DNA of 64,000 bases, taken from positions 434,001 through 498,000 of the forward strand of contig NZ_CP130060.1 in the NCBI RefSeq assembly GCF_030644385.1, given 5' to 3'. Positions 45,095-54,656 of this stretch are shown piece after piece. Both the position numbers and the translations under genes were made by a program. Position 1 is the first letter of the stretch. Each line of letters opens with the position of its first letter. The notes below the pieces were generated by a model. It made no database searches, was not told where the DNA came from, and was given only the letters and a program-made list of their open reading frames with translations. The DNA comes from Stomatobaculum sp. F0698. Its GTDB lineage: Bacteria > Bacillota > Clostridia > Lachnospirales > Lachnospiraceae.

Positions 45095-45746
45095 AGTTCC
45101 GCCGGCGGTATACCGCCCGCTGATCGGCGAAGACGGGAAGAGCCAAATTAAGGATGCCGTGCTGCAGTTTGTGCTTGGCGTGACGAGCGCACTTCCGGAA
45201 AGCAGTCTCCCTGAATTTGCCTTTGCCGGAAAGTCGAATGTGGGCAAATCGAGCCTCTTAAACGCGCTTGTAAACCGCAAGGCGCTCGCGCGGACTTCGT
45301 CGCAACCCGGTAAGACCCAGACCATCAATTTTTATCGCGTGAACGGCGCGGTGTATTTTGTGGACCTCCCGGGCTACGGCTATGCGAGCGCGAGCGAGGC
45401 GGTCAAGGCAAGTTGGGGTAAGATGATAGAGCGCTATCTAAATGAGGACAAGCAGCTCCGCGCGGTCTTCCTGCTCCTGGACCTTCGCCATGCGCCTTCG
45501 GAAAACGATATTCTGATGTACAACTGGATACTGGAGCAGGGACTGCCTGCCGTGCTGGTGGGAACCAAGGCGGATAAGGTAAAGCGGAGTCAGCTGGAGA
45601 AGCAGAAAAAGCTGCTCCGCGAGACCCTCGGCGCAACAAGAGAGACGCCGCTCATCCTCTTCTCTTCGGTCACAAAACAGGGAAGAGAGGACTTGCTGCG
45701 TCTGGTCGCGGAGATGGCGGGGGAGGTTTCAGTCCCGCGGGAGTAA
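44994..45746 (+). CDS. ysxC: Ribosome biogenesis GTP-binding protein YsxC/EngB
   Basis: GTPase needed for large-subunit assembly. The GTPase core is complete: G1 FAGKSNVGKSSLLN, G2 TSSQPGKTQTINFY, G3 VDLPGYGYA, G4 VGTKADK. Total 250 residues; typical family members have about 195-200. The excess is a ~50-residue basic N-terminal extension (TTTVRPSVAGAFGKKRQSVK and KKEREKKKG). ATG 44994 follows GGGGAGAAGAGACAG, and no other ATG occurs before the core. The first 101 bases overlap lon out of frame, and the last 18 overlap the convergent DUF4364 gene. Confidence 0.95.
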   Translation: MEKKTTTVRPSVAGAFGKKRQSVKKEREKKKGIEVPPAVYRPLIGEDGKSQIKDAVLQFVLGVTSALPESSLPEFAFAGKSNVGKSSLLNALVNRKALARTSSQPGKTQTINFYRVNGAVYFVDLPGYGYASASEAVKASWGKMIERYLNEDKQLRAVFLLLDLRHAPSENDILMYNWILEQGLPAVLVGTKADKVKRSQLEKQKKLLRETLGATRETPLILFSSVTKQGREDLLRLVAEMAGEVSVPRE

Positions 45747-46253
45747 TTCGTTGAGGAGCAGGCGGTACACGCGCTCCGGGTGCAGGGGGAAATTCCGGCA
45801 GATTTCGGCGGCCTGTGCTTCCTCGGGAACGCTGAGCTCCAGAGAGAGGAGGGCGGTACTGCCCTCGCTGAGTTCACAGCGGACACGGTACTCCTTGGTC
45901 TCGGTCAGGCGGTATTCCGCGCGCACGCTGCGTTCGTTTTCGATGCGCAGCATATTGTCCGAGAGAAAACGGTCCATATCGTCGCAGATTTCCCGGGAGA
46001 GGCGCTTTCCGAAAAAGGAGAGGGTCTCAAGTCCCTCGGGTGAGGCTGTGTAGCGGCTTCCGTACGCCGTGCTGTTTGCCAGAACGAGCCCGGCCTCGCA
46101 GAGCTCCGCGAGCGCCTGCCGCAGGGTGAAATAGCTCGTGTATTCACGCGACAGGAAAAATTCGGTGATGCGGTGCTCCGCGAGCGCGGTGTTCACCTGC
46201 TTCAACAGATACAGTATCATGAGTTTATAAAGTGTCATGGGTTCGGACAGCAT
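45729..46253 (-). CDS. DUF4364 family protein, probable winged-helix
   Basis: 174-residue protein. ATG 46253 is chosen for the GGAGGTACGC just upstream. The N-terminal part (LYKLMILYLLKQVNTALAEH, then TSYFTLRQALAELCEAGLVL and YTASPEGLETLSFFGKRLS) has the layout of a PadR/MarR-like winged helix. The C-terminal half is beta-rich. This fits the DUF4364 family common in Lachnospiraceae. It is divergent from the DUF5717 operon with 95 bases between starts, so it may regulate that operon (inference). No enzyme motif. Confidence 0.8.
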   Translation of the reverse strand: MLSEPMTLYKLMILYLLKQVNTALAEHRITEFFLSREYTSYFTLRQALAELCEAGLVLANSTAYGSRYTASPEGLETLSFFGKRLSREICDDMDRFLSDNMLRIENERSVRAEYRLTETKEYRVRCELSEGSTALLSLELSVPEEAQAAEICRNFPLHPERVYRLLLNELLPRD

Positions 46254-46286
46254 GCGTACCTCCAATCCCGGCAAGTATAGCAAGCT

Positions 46287-46314
46287 TTGCAAGCAAGGGG
46301 AAGTGTGTTAAAAT
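46287..46314 (+). promoter_or_regulatory. Putative promoter of the DUF5717 operon
   Basis: TTGCAA and TAAAAT with a 16-base spacer, 34 bases before the start codon, in the short divergent region with the DUF4364 gene. Confidence 0.6.
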
Positions 46315-46348
46315 ATCTTGCGGTAATATGGAGGCACAGAGGAAGGCG

Positions 46349-49300
46349 ATGAGAGAGAGGATCAACCGACTTGCGCGGGGCGTACTGAACTCAGAAGTGC
46401 CTGTGCTTTCCGTGCGTCCGGAGAACTTACGTCTCTCTGTGCGGCGCGGGGAGATGCTCAGCGCGGAGTTTCATGCGGACAGCGAAAATGGGATACAGCT
46501 GAAGGGACTTGCGTACTCGGATGACATTCGCGTTCGGGTGCTGACTGAAAGTTTTGGCGGCGTCAGAAATCGAATTCGTCTCACGGCGGACGCTCGCTAC
46601 CTGGAAGTGGGAGATGAAATCGCCGGTCACATTTTACTTGTGACGGACGGCGGTGAGAAAAAAATAGAATATTGCTTCACTGTGACAGACGGACAGGGCA
46701 CGGAGCTTCTGGAGCGTCTAAAGAGCACAGAGGATTTTGCAAAAGTTGCGAAGACAGACCGCGAGGCGGCGCTTCGCATTTTTGCGTACCGGGAATTCCG
46801 GAGTGCGCCCTTCCTTCGGGATGCGGAGCGGAGCGCGCTCTACCGCGCATTTTCAAAGAGCAGCGACACGGCGCGCGGCATGGACGGTTTTCTCGCGGCA
46901 CTCGGAGAAAGACCGGGAGAAAGTTTCCGGGCAACGGCGGAGAGCGAACTCTTGCCGCGCACCGCGCGGAGCGGAAAGGTCTTTCTGGAAAGTGGGGAAG
47001 CCCTGCTCTTGCCGATTGCGGTCGAGGCGCGGGGAGACTTTCTCCGCTTGAGTCAGCGCAGCATTGCGCCGGAGAAAGTGCTCGGAGAGCGCTTTCCGTA
47101 TCTTTTTGACATTGACAGAAATGCCCTGCACGAGGGCAAGAATATCGGCGAACTGGTCTTTACGAGCGGGGATATTTGCCGCACGGTACGCCTCACGCTG
47201 ATTGCGGGCGCACAGGAGCGCAGAAGCGCGGCGGGACAGAACCGTGCGAACGAGCCGCGGGAGGGCAGACATATGCTGCGCTATCGGAGCGCCTATGCCC
47301 TCTTCCTGCTCAGCGGAAAACGTGAGCAGCTCGGAGAGGCGGAGGCAGCGCTCCGGGAAGCCGAGCGCGACAAAGAAGTAGATGCCCAGCGGGCAGCGCT
47401 GCTCTCGGCGGAACTTTTGGCGGCGCGTGGCAATACGACCCGGGCGCAGCAGTATCTTGCGCTCTTGGACGGAAGTTTCTCGGGAAGTGTGAGTCACAGC
47501 GCGGAGCGGCAGAAGCTTGTGCTCGCGGACAGTCTGCGCAGCCTCCTATCCGGAGACGAGCAGAGAAAACTGCGTGCGAGCGAGCGCCTGGAGCGCGAGC
47601 TCACGCGGGATGGCGATGCGGAACTCTTGCCGCTCCTGCTGCTCCTTGACCCGAGCTATCCGGAAGTTCGCGCCGCAAAGTGGGATAAACTTTTAAAACT
47701 CTGCTATCGCAAAGGCAGCCGCAGCATTTATCTCTATTCCTTGCTCGCGAAGAGCCTTCGCGAGCACAAGGAGCCTTTGACGGCGCTCGGACCGGATACC
47801 TTTGCGGCCCTTCGTTTTTTACTCCGCGAACAGGCCATGACCAAGCCGCTTGCGCGGCGGGTGGCTGCGCTTGCAACCGAAACGGACAGCTGGGGCCGGG
47901 GGGCGATGCGTGTGCTTCGCGCGGTCTATGAGAAATTGCCGCAGCAGGAACTCTTGGAAGTTTTTGTGCGCGGTGCGCTGCGCCGCGGCGCGCGTGACCG
48001 CGAGGCCTATCGCTGGTACCGCGAGGCCGTGCGCTTGGACCTCCGCATTGCGGGACTCTACGAGGCCCTCCTTGAGAGTATGCCGGAGGATGAGGCCGAG
48101 CCGCTTCCGCGGGAACTGCTCTTATACTTCCTCTTCGACAATACGCTCGAAGAAGAAAGTTTAACCAAGCTCTACAAGAAAGTCTGCGAGAACCGGGAAA
48201 ACGAGTCCGGCATTTGGCGCGAGTACCGCCGGGAAATCGAGGACTTCGGCTTAAAGCGCTTGCTTTCGGGTAAGGTGAGCCGCAGCCTTGCGGAAATCTA
48301 CCGCGCCCTGCTCTGGCCAGGCATGATAGACAAGCGCCTTGCGGCGGAACTGCCGCGCATTCTGCTCACCCACTATGTCGCGGACGAGCGGGCCGAGGCG
48401 CACCGTCTGATTGCGGTCTATCCGGAATTGGAAAAAGAGGAGCAGGTCGATTTCCTGCGGGGAGAGGCCTATATTCCGCTCTATTCGCCGCGGGTCATAC
48501 TGCTCACGGAAGACAGCGCGGGCAACCGGCGCGCGCCGAAGGCGTTGAAGCGGGAGGCGCTGTTTGACCTGCCCGAATATCTGGAACAGTGCGAGCTGCT
48601 TCAGCCGGAACAGCCTGCGGTACTGCTCAGAAGGCTGGAAGAACTCTTAAAGCGTGCCCGAGAGGGCGCGGAAAATTTGGACGATGAGGCTGTGAAGAGC
48701 CTGCGCTACGGTCTGGAGGAAATGCCGCTCGCGGAGAGTTGTAAGCGCGAGATACGCGCCGCCCTCCTTGCGAACAAGTCGCGCTGTGAGGCGTATTTAC
48801 AGAGCAGCGACAAGGCACTCTTTACGGAGGCGGAGCGCGCCGAGATTTTTGCGCTGCTCGTGCAGCGCGAAAAGTGGCAGGAGGCCTATGAGCTCGTACA
48901 GGAGTACCTGCCGCGCAAACTGGATCCAGAGGCCTTACGGCAGCTGCTCACCGAGCTTCTTCGAAGCAAGAAGGCAGCCGCGGACGAGTGCTTCACCAAG
49001 CTTGCGCTCGCGGTATTTCGGAGCGGCAAGGCAGGCGTCGAGATACTCAACTATCTGGCGGCGAATTATAACGGCGGCAGTGCGGAGATGCGCGAACTGC
49101 TCCACGCGGTCGAAGAACAGGGGGCGGAGGCCGGAGATTTGCCGGCGCGTCTTCTCGCGGAACAGCTCTTCCTCGGTGACCGCAGCGAACTTCGCTGGAT
49201 TTTCGCCTGCTGCGAGAAGCAGGGGGCGGTGCAGCGTGAACTCGCGGAGGCTTATTTTACGGTCTGTGCGGCCGAATACGTTCTCTCGGACCTTCCGCTC

Positions 49301-49957
49301 ACGGCAGACCAGGCGCGGGCCATGGAGGACTATGCCGAGCAGATGCCGAAGCTTCCGGAACTCTACGCCTATGCGCTGCTCAAGTATTATGTGTCGCTTG
49401 AGAGCCTCGGAAGCAGAGAAAAGAAACTCGCCGAGCGCTTTTTACAGTCGCTCGCCGAACGGGATATTTTCGTACCGGAGACAAAGAAACTCTCCGGCAG
49501 CGTGAACTTGCCGGACAGCCTTTCGGAGCGCGCTGTTTTCACCTTCCGCGGAGAGGAGGGCAAGCGCTACCTCATCGAGTCTCGCGTTTTGCCCGGGGAA
49601 GAGAACTTCCGCCGCGCAGACTGCAAAAAGCTCTTTGGGCGCATCTATCAACGGAGCACGGTGCTCTTTGCCGGTGAGACGGAAGAGTATCGCGTGACGG
49701 AGGCGGAGAGCGGCGAAGTGGTACAGCGTGCGGTACTCCGGGAGAGTGCGGCGCGCACGGCACAGGGCAGCGGTTATGCACGCCTCAACCGGATGGGAAT
49801 TATGCTGGACGGTGAGGAGGAGAGTCTTGCGGCGGAACTTTCGGCTTACGCCGCGGCGCGTGAGGCACGGAGCGAACTCTTTGCCTTGAATGCGGAAAAT
49901 ACGGTTTTGACAGGAGCACAGAGAGGAGCGGATGGCAATGCAATATCTGGGGATTGA
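46349..49957 (+). CDS. DUF5717-type giant helical protein
   Basis: 1202-residue soluble protein. ATG 46349 (MRERINRLARGVLNSEVPVL) follows AGAGGAAGG; the upstream ATG at 46328 lacks a good site. The N-terminal ~110 residues look like a beta-sandwich (RPENLRLSVRRGEMLSAEFH, ADARYLEVGDEIAGHILLVT). The long middle is alpha-helical, rich in Leu, Arg, Glu and Ala, with repeat-like pairs of helices. The last ~140 residues are again beta-rich (SERAVFTFRGEEGKRYLIES). No signal peptide, membrane segment, Walker or zinc motif. I assign it to DUF5717 from memory of lachnospiral proteins. Its end overlaps the DUF5716 gene by 26 bases. It may be a scaffold or client-binding partner of that protein; function unknown. 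Confidence 0.75.
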   Translation: MRERINRLARGVLNSEVPVLSVRPENLRLSVRRGEMLSAEFHADSENGIQLKGLAYSDDIRVRVLTESFGGVRNRIRLTADARYLEVGDEIAGHILLVTDGGEKKIEYCFTVTDGQGTELLERLKSTEDFAKVAKTDREAALRIFAYREFRSAPFLRDAERSALYRAFSKSSDTARGMDGFLAALGERPGESFRATAESELLPRTARSGKVFLESGEALLLPIAVEARGDFLRLSQRSIAPEKVLGERFPYLFDIDRNALHEGKNIGELVFTSGDICRTVRLTLIAGAQERRSAAGQNRANEPREGRHMLRYRSAYALFLLSGKREQLGEAEAALREAERDKEVDAQRAALLSAELLAARGNTTRAQQYLALLDGSFSGSVSHSAERQKLVLADSLRSLLSGDEQRKLRASERLERELTRDGDAELLPLLLLLDPSYPEVRAAKWDKLLKLCYRKGSRSIYLYSLLAKSLREHKEPLTALGPDTFAALRFLLREQAMTKPLARRVAALATETDSWGRGAMRVLRAVYEKLPQQELLEVFVRGALRRGARDREAYRWYREAVRLDLRIAGLYEALLESMPEDEAEPLPRELLLYFLFDNTLEEESLTKLYKKVCENRENESGIWREYRREIEDFGLKRLLSGKVSRSLAEIYRALLWPGMIDKRLAAELPRILLTHYVADERAEAHRLIAVYPELEKEEQVDFLRGEAYIPLYSPRVILLTEDSAGNRRAPKALKREALFDLPEYLEQCELLQPEQPAVLLRRLEELLKRAREGAENLDDEAVKSLRYGLEEMPLAESCKREIRAALLANKSRCEAYLQSSDKALFTEAERAEIFALLVQREKWQEAYELVQEYLPRKLDPEALRQLLTELLRSKKAAADECFTKLALAVFRSGKAGVEILNYLAANYNGGSAEMRELLHAVEEQGAEAGDLPARLLAEQLFLGDRSELRWIFACCEKQGAVQRELAEAYFTVCAAEYVLSDLPLTADQARAMEDYAEQMPKLPELYAYALLKYYVSLESLGSREKKLAERFLQSLAERDIFVPETKKLSGSVNLPDSLSERAVFTFRGEEGKRYLIESRVLPGEENFRRADCKKLFGRIYQRSTVLFAGETEEYRVTEAESGEVVQRAVLRESAARTAQGSGYARLNRMGIMLDGEEESLAAELSAYAAAREARSELFALNAENTVLTGAQRGADGNAISGD

Positions 49958-51158
49958 TCTCTCAAACAGCGAAAGCACGCTCCTGTTTTCTTCGGGAGAG
50001 CGTGAGCGCACGCTCTCCCTTGCCACAGTCATCTTCCGCGAGCAGGAGAAGGAGAACTGGTACGTCGGGAGCGAGGCTTGCGAAAAGGCGCTTGCGGGAC
50101 TGGGGAGCATGGCGGAAAATTTGCTCGCCGGGAGTGAGCGCGGGGGCAGCATCCTGGTCGAAGGGACAGAGTACCGCGCAATCGAACTGTTGGCGCGCTT
50201 TTTAAAGCTCGCGAAGCGGGAGCTTATCGGGGAAGAGAAGGGTGAGGCAACGTACACGGTGCTGGTGTTGCCGGAATATCGCCTTTCTTTCGTGCGGGAA
50301 TTGCGCACGCTTCTTTCGCAGTACGATTTTCCGGCGGATACGCTCCGCATCATCAGCCGGGAGGAGAGTTTCCTTCACTTTTTACGCGGAGAGCCGGCAC
50401 TGCTCGAAGCGGGCGAGGTAGGGCTCTACGCTCTCGAGGAGAAGTCGTTTGCGTTTTACGCCGGCAGAAGCAAAAAAGAAAAAAATAAAGACGTCTTGCT
50501 TGCGGAGACGCAGAACATGCGAGAGGCCTTTACCCTGAAGCTCTTGAACAACAGTCAGGGAGAGAATTATGCGGATCATTTGCTCGCGACCAATGCGGAG
50601 AAGGTGCTGAGAAACCGCCACTTTGCCAGTGTCATTTTGACCGGAGCGGGCTTTAACCGCATGGATTGGTCGCAGAACTTTCAGCGTTCGGTCTGTAAGG
50701 GGCAGAGAAAGCTCTATCAGGACAAGAATGTCTTTGCGACAGGGGCTGTTCTGGCCGGCCGCGCCGCGGTCGAAAAGCGCGAATTGCCACGCTTTGTCTG
50801 CAAGGGGCGTGCGCCCGTGCGCCTCTCGCTGCTCGTAAAGCAGGAGGGACAGGAGCGGGAACTGGTGCTCGCGGAGCGCGGCGCGGCCTTATTGACGGCG
50901 GGAGGTCGCTTCCGTTTTCTTCCGGAGGACGGAAAGGACTTGCAAGTCCTTCTTTCGGACGGCGCGCGCGTTGTCAAGAGCCTTCCGGTGGCGCTCGATG
51001 TGTTGCCGGAACGCGAGGATAAGAGCTGCTATATCGACCTAAGCTTCCGCTTCTCGGATGAGAGGCATGCGGAATTTACGCTGGTCGATGCGGGCTTCGG
51101 TGAAATTTTCCCGCCGAGCGGCAAGGAGAGCAAACAGGAGGTAGAGCTGTGGGACTGA
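49932..51158 (+). CDS. DUF5716-type Hsp70/actin-fold-like protein
   Basis: 408 residues, starting at ATG 49932 or 49938 after GAGAGGAG. The order of segments resembles a shortened Hsp70: MQYLGIDLSNSESTLLFSS (phosphate-1-like), VLVLPEYRLSFVRELRTLLS (like VPAxFxxxQR), an EESFLHFL stretch, VILTGAGFNRMDW (adenosine-site-like), FATGAVLAGRAA (like AxGAAxQA), then a beta-rich C-terminal third (PVRLSLLVKQEGQERELVLA) in the place of the substrate-binding domain. The phosphate-2 DLGGGT loop is missing; the position reads VGLYALEEKSFAFY. It may bind nucleotide without normal hydrolysis. Middle gene of three overlapping genes. The family name is from memory. Confidence 0.7.
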   Translation: MAMQYLGIDLSNSESTLLFSSGERERTLSLATVIFREQEKENWYVGSEACEKALAGLGSMAENLLAGSERGGSILVEGTEYRAIELLARFLKLAKRELIGEEKGEATYTVLVLPEYRLSFVRELRTLLSQYDFPADTLRIISREESFLHFLRGEPALLEAGEVGLYALEEKSFAFYAGRSKKEKNKDVLLAETQNMREAFTLKLLNNSQGENYADHLLATNAEKVLRNRHFASVILTGAGFNRMDWSQNFQRSVCKGQRKLYQDKNVFATGAVLAGRAAVEKRELPRFVCKGRAPVRLSLLVKQEGQERELVLAERGAALLTAGGRFRFLPEDGKDLQVLLSDGARVVKSLPVALDVLPEREDKSCYIDLSFRFSDERHAEFTLVDAGFGEIFPPSGKESKQEVELWD

Positions 51159-51964
51159 TATGGATCAAAGAGACCAATCCCCGGGAGAAACTTTATCTCG
51201 AGGAGCTCGGTCTTAATGTGGAGACGCTGGAAGAGCTCTCTTATCTGATACTCAAGTACCCGCCGCTCTTTCTCGACAACTTCGTGGGAGAAAAGTTCTT
51301 CTCCTTTCTCTCGCGCGGGGCGCGACACAGCGAGCTCGCGCGGGAACTGAGGAGTTTGCAGCGCGAAAAGGCGAAGAGCGATGAAATTTTGTCGCGCTTT
51401 CTCGCGCGGGGCGGCTATGCGAGCCCCAGGCAGCAAAGCCTGTTTGCCCAGAGCGTAAAAGAATATCTGGCGTTCCCGAAGGAGCGCGCGGAGCAGAAAA
51501 AGGGAGATCTTTTTTTGTCGCTCCGAAAATACGGAAAGGCCGTTGCGGCATATGAGCGCGCGCTCTCCAAGGAGAGTTTGGACCGTGCGACCAAGAGTAC
51601 GCTCCTCGACCGAGAGGGCGCGGCACTCGCGAACCTCTTTTTAACGGAGCGCGCCTTTGAATGTTTTCAAAGCGCCTATGCACTCAGAAAAGACAGGGAC
51701 ATCGTGAAGCGCATGTATTTTCTCGCAAAGAGCGAGCCGGATAAGGCGCTGCGCGAGCGCTTTGAAAAAGAGCTTCCCGCCCTAAGGGAGGCAGAGAAGG
51801 AGCGCTTTGACGAGGAACTCCGCGCGGTGAAGGCGCGCGCCGCGGAGGGGCCTGAGGTGCGCGAGGTCGCGGCCATACTTGCGGAACAGGATGCCGAAAA
51901 GCGCCGGGCGCTGGAGAAAAAAATCATAGCGCAGTGGAGAGAAGAGTACCGCAGCATGGTCTGA
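51149..51964 (+). CDS. TPR-like helical protein of unknown function
   Basis: 271 residues from GTG 51149, which follows CAGGAGGTAGAGCT within the end of the preceding gene. All-helical: LEELSYLILKYPPLFLDNFV, a region with KKGDLFLSLRKYGKAVAAYERAL and GAALANLFLTERAFECFQSAY that match tetratricopeptide-like pairs (about 110-190), and a charged coiled-coil C-terminus. No signal or membrane segment. It ends the three-gene unit and fits a co-chaperone-like adaptor for the Hsp70-like protein (inference). Not a family I can name. Confidence 0.7.
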   Translation: MGLIWIKETNPREKLYLEELGLNVETLEELSYLILKYPPLFLDNFVGEKFFSFLSRGARHSELARELRSLQREKAKSDEILSRFLARGGYASPRQQSLFAQSVKEYLAFPKERAEQKKGDLFLSLRKYGKAVAAYERALSKESLDRATKSTLLDREGAALANLFLTERAFECFQSAYALRKDRDIVKRMYFLAKSEPDKALRERFEKELPALREAEKERFDEELRAVKARAAEGPEVREVAAILAEQDAEKRRALEKKIIAQWREEYRSMV

Positions 51965-52004
51965 GTGCGCTTCCGAGATCAGCAGAAATCAGAGAGGACT
52001 GAAT

Positions 52005-54644
52005 ATGAAAATACTTCCGAAGACTTATACTCCCTCGGAGATTGAAGATAAGCTCTATCAGAGCTGGATGGACCGCGGTTATTTTCACGCGGAGGTAGAT
52101 GAGCGGAAAAAGCCGTTTTGCATAGTCATGCCGCCGCCGAATATCACGGGACAGCTGCACATGGGCCATGCGCTCGACAATACGATGCAGGATATCCTGA
52201 TTCGTTTCCGCAGAATGCAGGGCTACTCCGCACTCTGGCAGCCGGGCACGGACCACGCGGCCATCGCGACGGAAGTCAAGGTCATCGAGAAGCTCAAAAA
52301 AGAGGGCAGAGACAAGGAGCAGCTCGGCAGAGAGAAGTTCCTCGAGGAGTGTTGGGACTGGAAGGAAGAGTACGGAAACCGCATCATCAACCAGTTGAAG
52401 AAGCTCGGCTCCTCTGCGGACTGGGACAGAGAGCGCTTCACAATGGACGAGGGCTGCTCGGAGGCGGTTCAGGATGTCTTCCTGCGTCTCTATGAGAAGG
52501 GCTATATCTACCGCGGCAGCCGCATCATCAACTGGTGCCCGGTCTGTCAGACCACGATTTCCGATGCGGAGGTCGAGCACGTCGACAAGGACGGCTTCTT
52601 CTGGCACATCAAGTACCCGATCGTCGGGGAGGACGGCGCCTATGTCGAAATCGCGACCACGAGACCGGAGACCCTGCTCGGCGATACCGCCGTCGCGGTG
52701 AACCCGGAGGACGAGCGTTATACCGCGCTGGTCGGTAAGCTGTTAAAGCTTCCGCTCACGGAGCGGGAGATTCCGGTCATCGCGGACAGCTATGTGGATC
52801 CCGAATTCGGAACCGGCTGCGTGAAGATTACGCCGGCGCACGACCCGAACGACTTTGAGGTGGGCAAGCGCCACAACTTGCCGGAAATCACGATTTTAAA
52901 CGACGACGCGACCGTGCGCTGCCCGGGCTCGCCCTATGACGGCATGGACCGCTACGAGGCGAGAAAGGCCATGGTCAAGGACCTCGAGGCAGCGGGGCTT
53001 CTCGTGAAGGTCGTGCCGCACAGCCATGCGGTCGGCGTACACGACCGCTGCAAGACCGTCATTGAGCCCATGATCAAGCCCCAGTGGTTTGTGAAGATGG
53101 AGGAGATGGCAAAGCCGGCCATTGAGGCGCTGAAGACGGGCGAGCTCAAGTTTGTGCCGGAGAGCTACGGCAAGACTTATTTAAACTGGCTCGAGGGCAT
53201 TCACGACTGGTGCATCTCCCGCCAGCTCTGGTGGGGACACCGGATTCCCGCCTACTACTGCGAGGACTGCGGCGAAGTCGTGGTCGCAGCCAAGGCACCG
53301 GAGAGCTGCCCGCACTGCGGCGGACACAAGTTCCGCCAGGATGAGGACACGCTTGACACCTGGTTCAGCTCGGCACTCTGGCCCTTCTCGACCCTCGGTT
53401 GGCCGAAGGACACGCCGGAGTACCGCTACTTCTACCCGACCGATGTGCTGGTGACCGGCTATGACATCATCTTCTTCTGGGTAATCCGCATGGTCTTCTC
53501 CGGCATCGAACAGACCGGCAAGCTGCCGTTCCACACGGTGTTGATTCACGGTCTGGTGCGCGATTCCGAGGGCAGAAAGATGTCCAAGTCGCTCGGAAAC
53601 GGCATCGATCCGCTCGAAGTCATTGAGCGCTACGGCGCGGATGCGCTGCGCCTCACCCTGATGACGGGCAATGCGCCGGGCAACGACATGCGCTTCTACT
53701 GGGAGAGAGTGGAATCCGCGCGCAACTTTGCGAATAAGATTTGGAATGCGGCGCGCTTTATCGAGATGAACCTCGGCGAGACCATGCCGGCGGAGCCCGA
53801 AGCTTCGGCGCTTCTTCCGCAGGACCGCTGGGTGCTGCACCGGCTGAACAGCCTCACGGGTGAAGTCACGGAGAACCTCGAGAAGTTCGAGCTCGGCATT
53901 GCGCTCCAGAAGGTCTATGACTTTATCTGGGAGGAGTTTTGCGACTGGTACATCGAGATGGTGAAGCCGCGCCTCTGGAACAAGGAGGACCCGACCCGCG
54001 AGGCTGCGCTCTGGACGCTCCGCGAGGTCTTAAGCCGCGCGCTGAAGCTTCTCCACCCCTTCATGCCCTTCATCACCGAGGAAGTGTTCTTAAGCCTCAA
54101 CGAAGAGGAGAGCATCATGATTTCCGCTTGGCCGGAGTGCGAAGCGCGTTTCTCCTTCCCGGAGGACGCTGCCGAGGTGGAGCGCATCAAGGACGCGGTG
54201 CGCGAAATTCGCCGCATTCGCACTTCGATGAACGTTGCGCCGGGACAGCAGGCGGAAGTCTTTGTGGTCTCGGAGGACAAGGCGGTGCTCGACAGCTTCC
54301 GCCGCGCGGAAGATTTCTTCCGTGTGCTTGGCCGCGCTTCGGAGGTAAAGCTTCAGCAGGACAAGACAGGCATTCAGGAGGACGCGGTCTCGGCCGTCAT
54401 TCCCGGTGCGATGATTTACATTCCGTTTGCGGATTTGGTCGATGTGGAGAAGGAGAAGGAGCGCTTAAAGCGGGAGGAAGAGCGTCTCGAGAATGAGATT
54501 GCACGCGCGGACGGCATGCTCCGGAACGAAAAGTTCCTCGCAAAGGCACCGGCCGATAAGGTCGCTGCCGAGCAGGAGAAGCGTAAAAAGTATGAGGAAA
54601 TGCTTGTAAAGGTGAGAGAGCAGAGAAAGCTGCTCGGCGACTGA
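52005..54644 (+). CDS. valS: Valyl-tRNA synthetase
   Basis: Class I synthetase with editing domain. 879 residues. HIGH-type PPPNITGQLHMGHALDNT, AAIATEVKVIE, editing-domain TTRPETLLGDTAVAVNPED, HDWCISRQLWWGHRIPAYYC, KMSKS in GRKMSKSLGNGIDP, and the C-terminal coiled coil (KEKERLKREEERLENEIARA) specific to ValRS. ATG 52005 after AGAGAGGACTGAAT. Followed 12 bases later by folC. Confidence 0.98.
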   Translation: MKILPKTYTPSEIEDKLYQSWMDRGYFHAEVDERKKPFCIVMPPPNITGQLHMGHALDNTMQDILIRFRRMQGYSALWQPGTDHAAIATEVKVIEKLKKEGRDKEQLGREKFLEECWDWKEEYGNRIINQLKKLGSSADWDRERFTMDEGCSEAVQDVFLRLYEKGYIYRGSRIINWCPVCQTTISDAEVEHVDKDGFFWHIKYPIVGEDGAYVEIATTRPETLLGDTAVAVNPEDERYTALVGKLLKLPLTEREIPVIADSYVDPEFGTGCVKITPAHDPNDFEVGKRHNLPEITILNDDATVRCPGSPYDGMDRYEARKAMVKDLEAAGLLVKVVPHSHAVGVHDRCKTVIEPMIKPQWFVKMEEMAKPAIEALKTGELKFVPESYGKTYLNWLEGIHDWCISRQLWWGHRIPAYYCEDCGEVVVAAKAPESCPHCGGHKFRQDEDTLDTWFSSALWPFSTLGWPKDTPEYRYFYPTDVLVTGYDIIFFWVIRMVFSGIEQTGKLPFHTVLIHGLVRDSEGRKMSKSLGNGIDPLEVIERYGADALRLTLMTGNAPGNDMRFYWERVESARNFANKIWNAARFIEMNLGETMPAEPEASALLPQDRWVLHRLNSLTGEVTENLEKFELGIALQKVYDFIWEEFCDWYIEMVKPRLWNKEDPTREAALWTLREVLSRALKLLHPFMPFITEEVFLSLNEEESIMISAWPECEARFSFPEDAAEVERIKDAVREIRRIRTSMNVAPGQQAEVFVVSEDKAVLDSFRRAEDFFRVLGRASEVKLQQDKTGIQEDAVSAVIPGAMIYIPFADLVDVEKEKERLKREEERLENEIARADGMLRNEKFLAKAPADKVAAEQEKRKKYEEMLVKVREQRKLLGD

Positions 54645-54656
54645 CGAGGAAAAACC

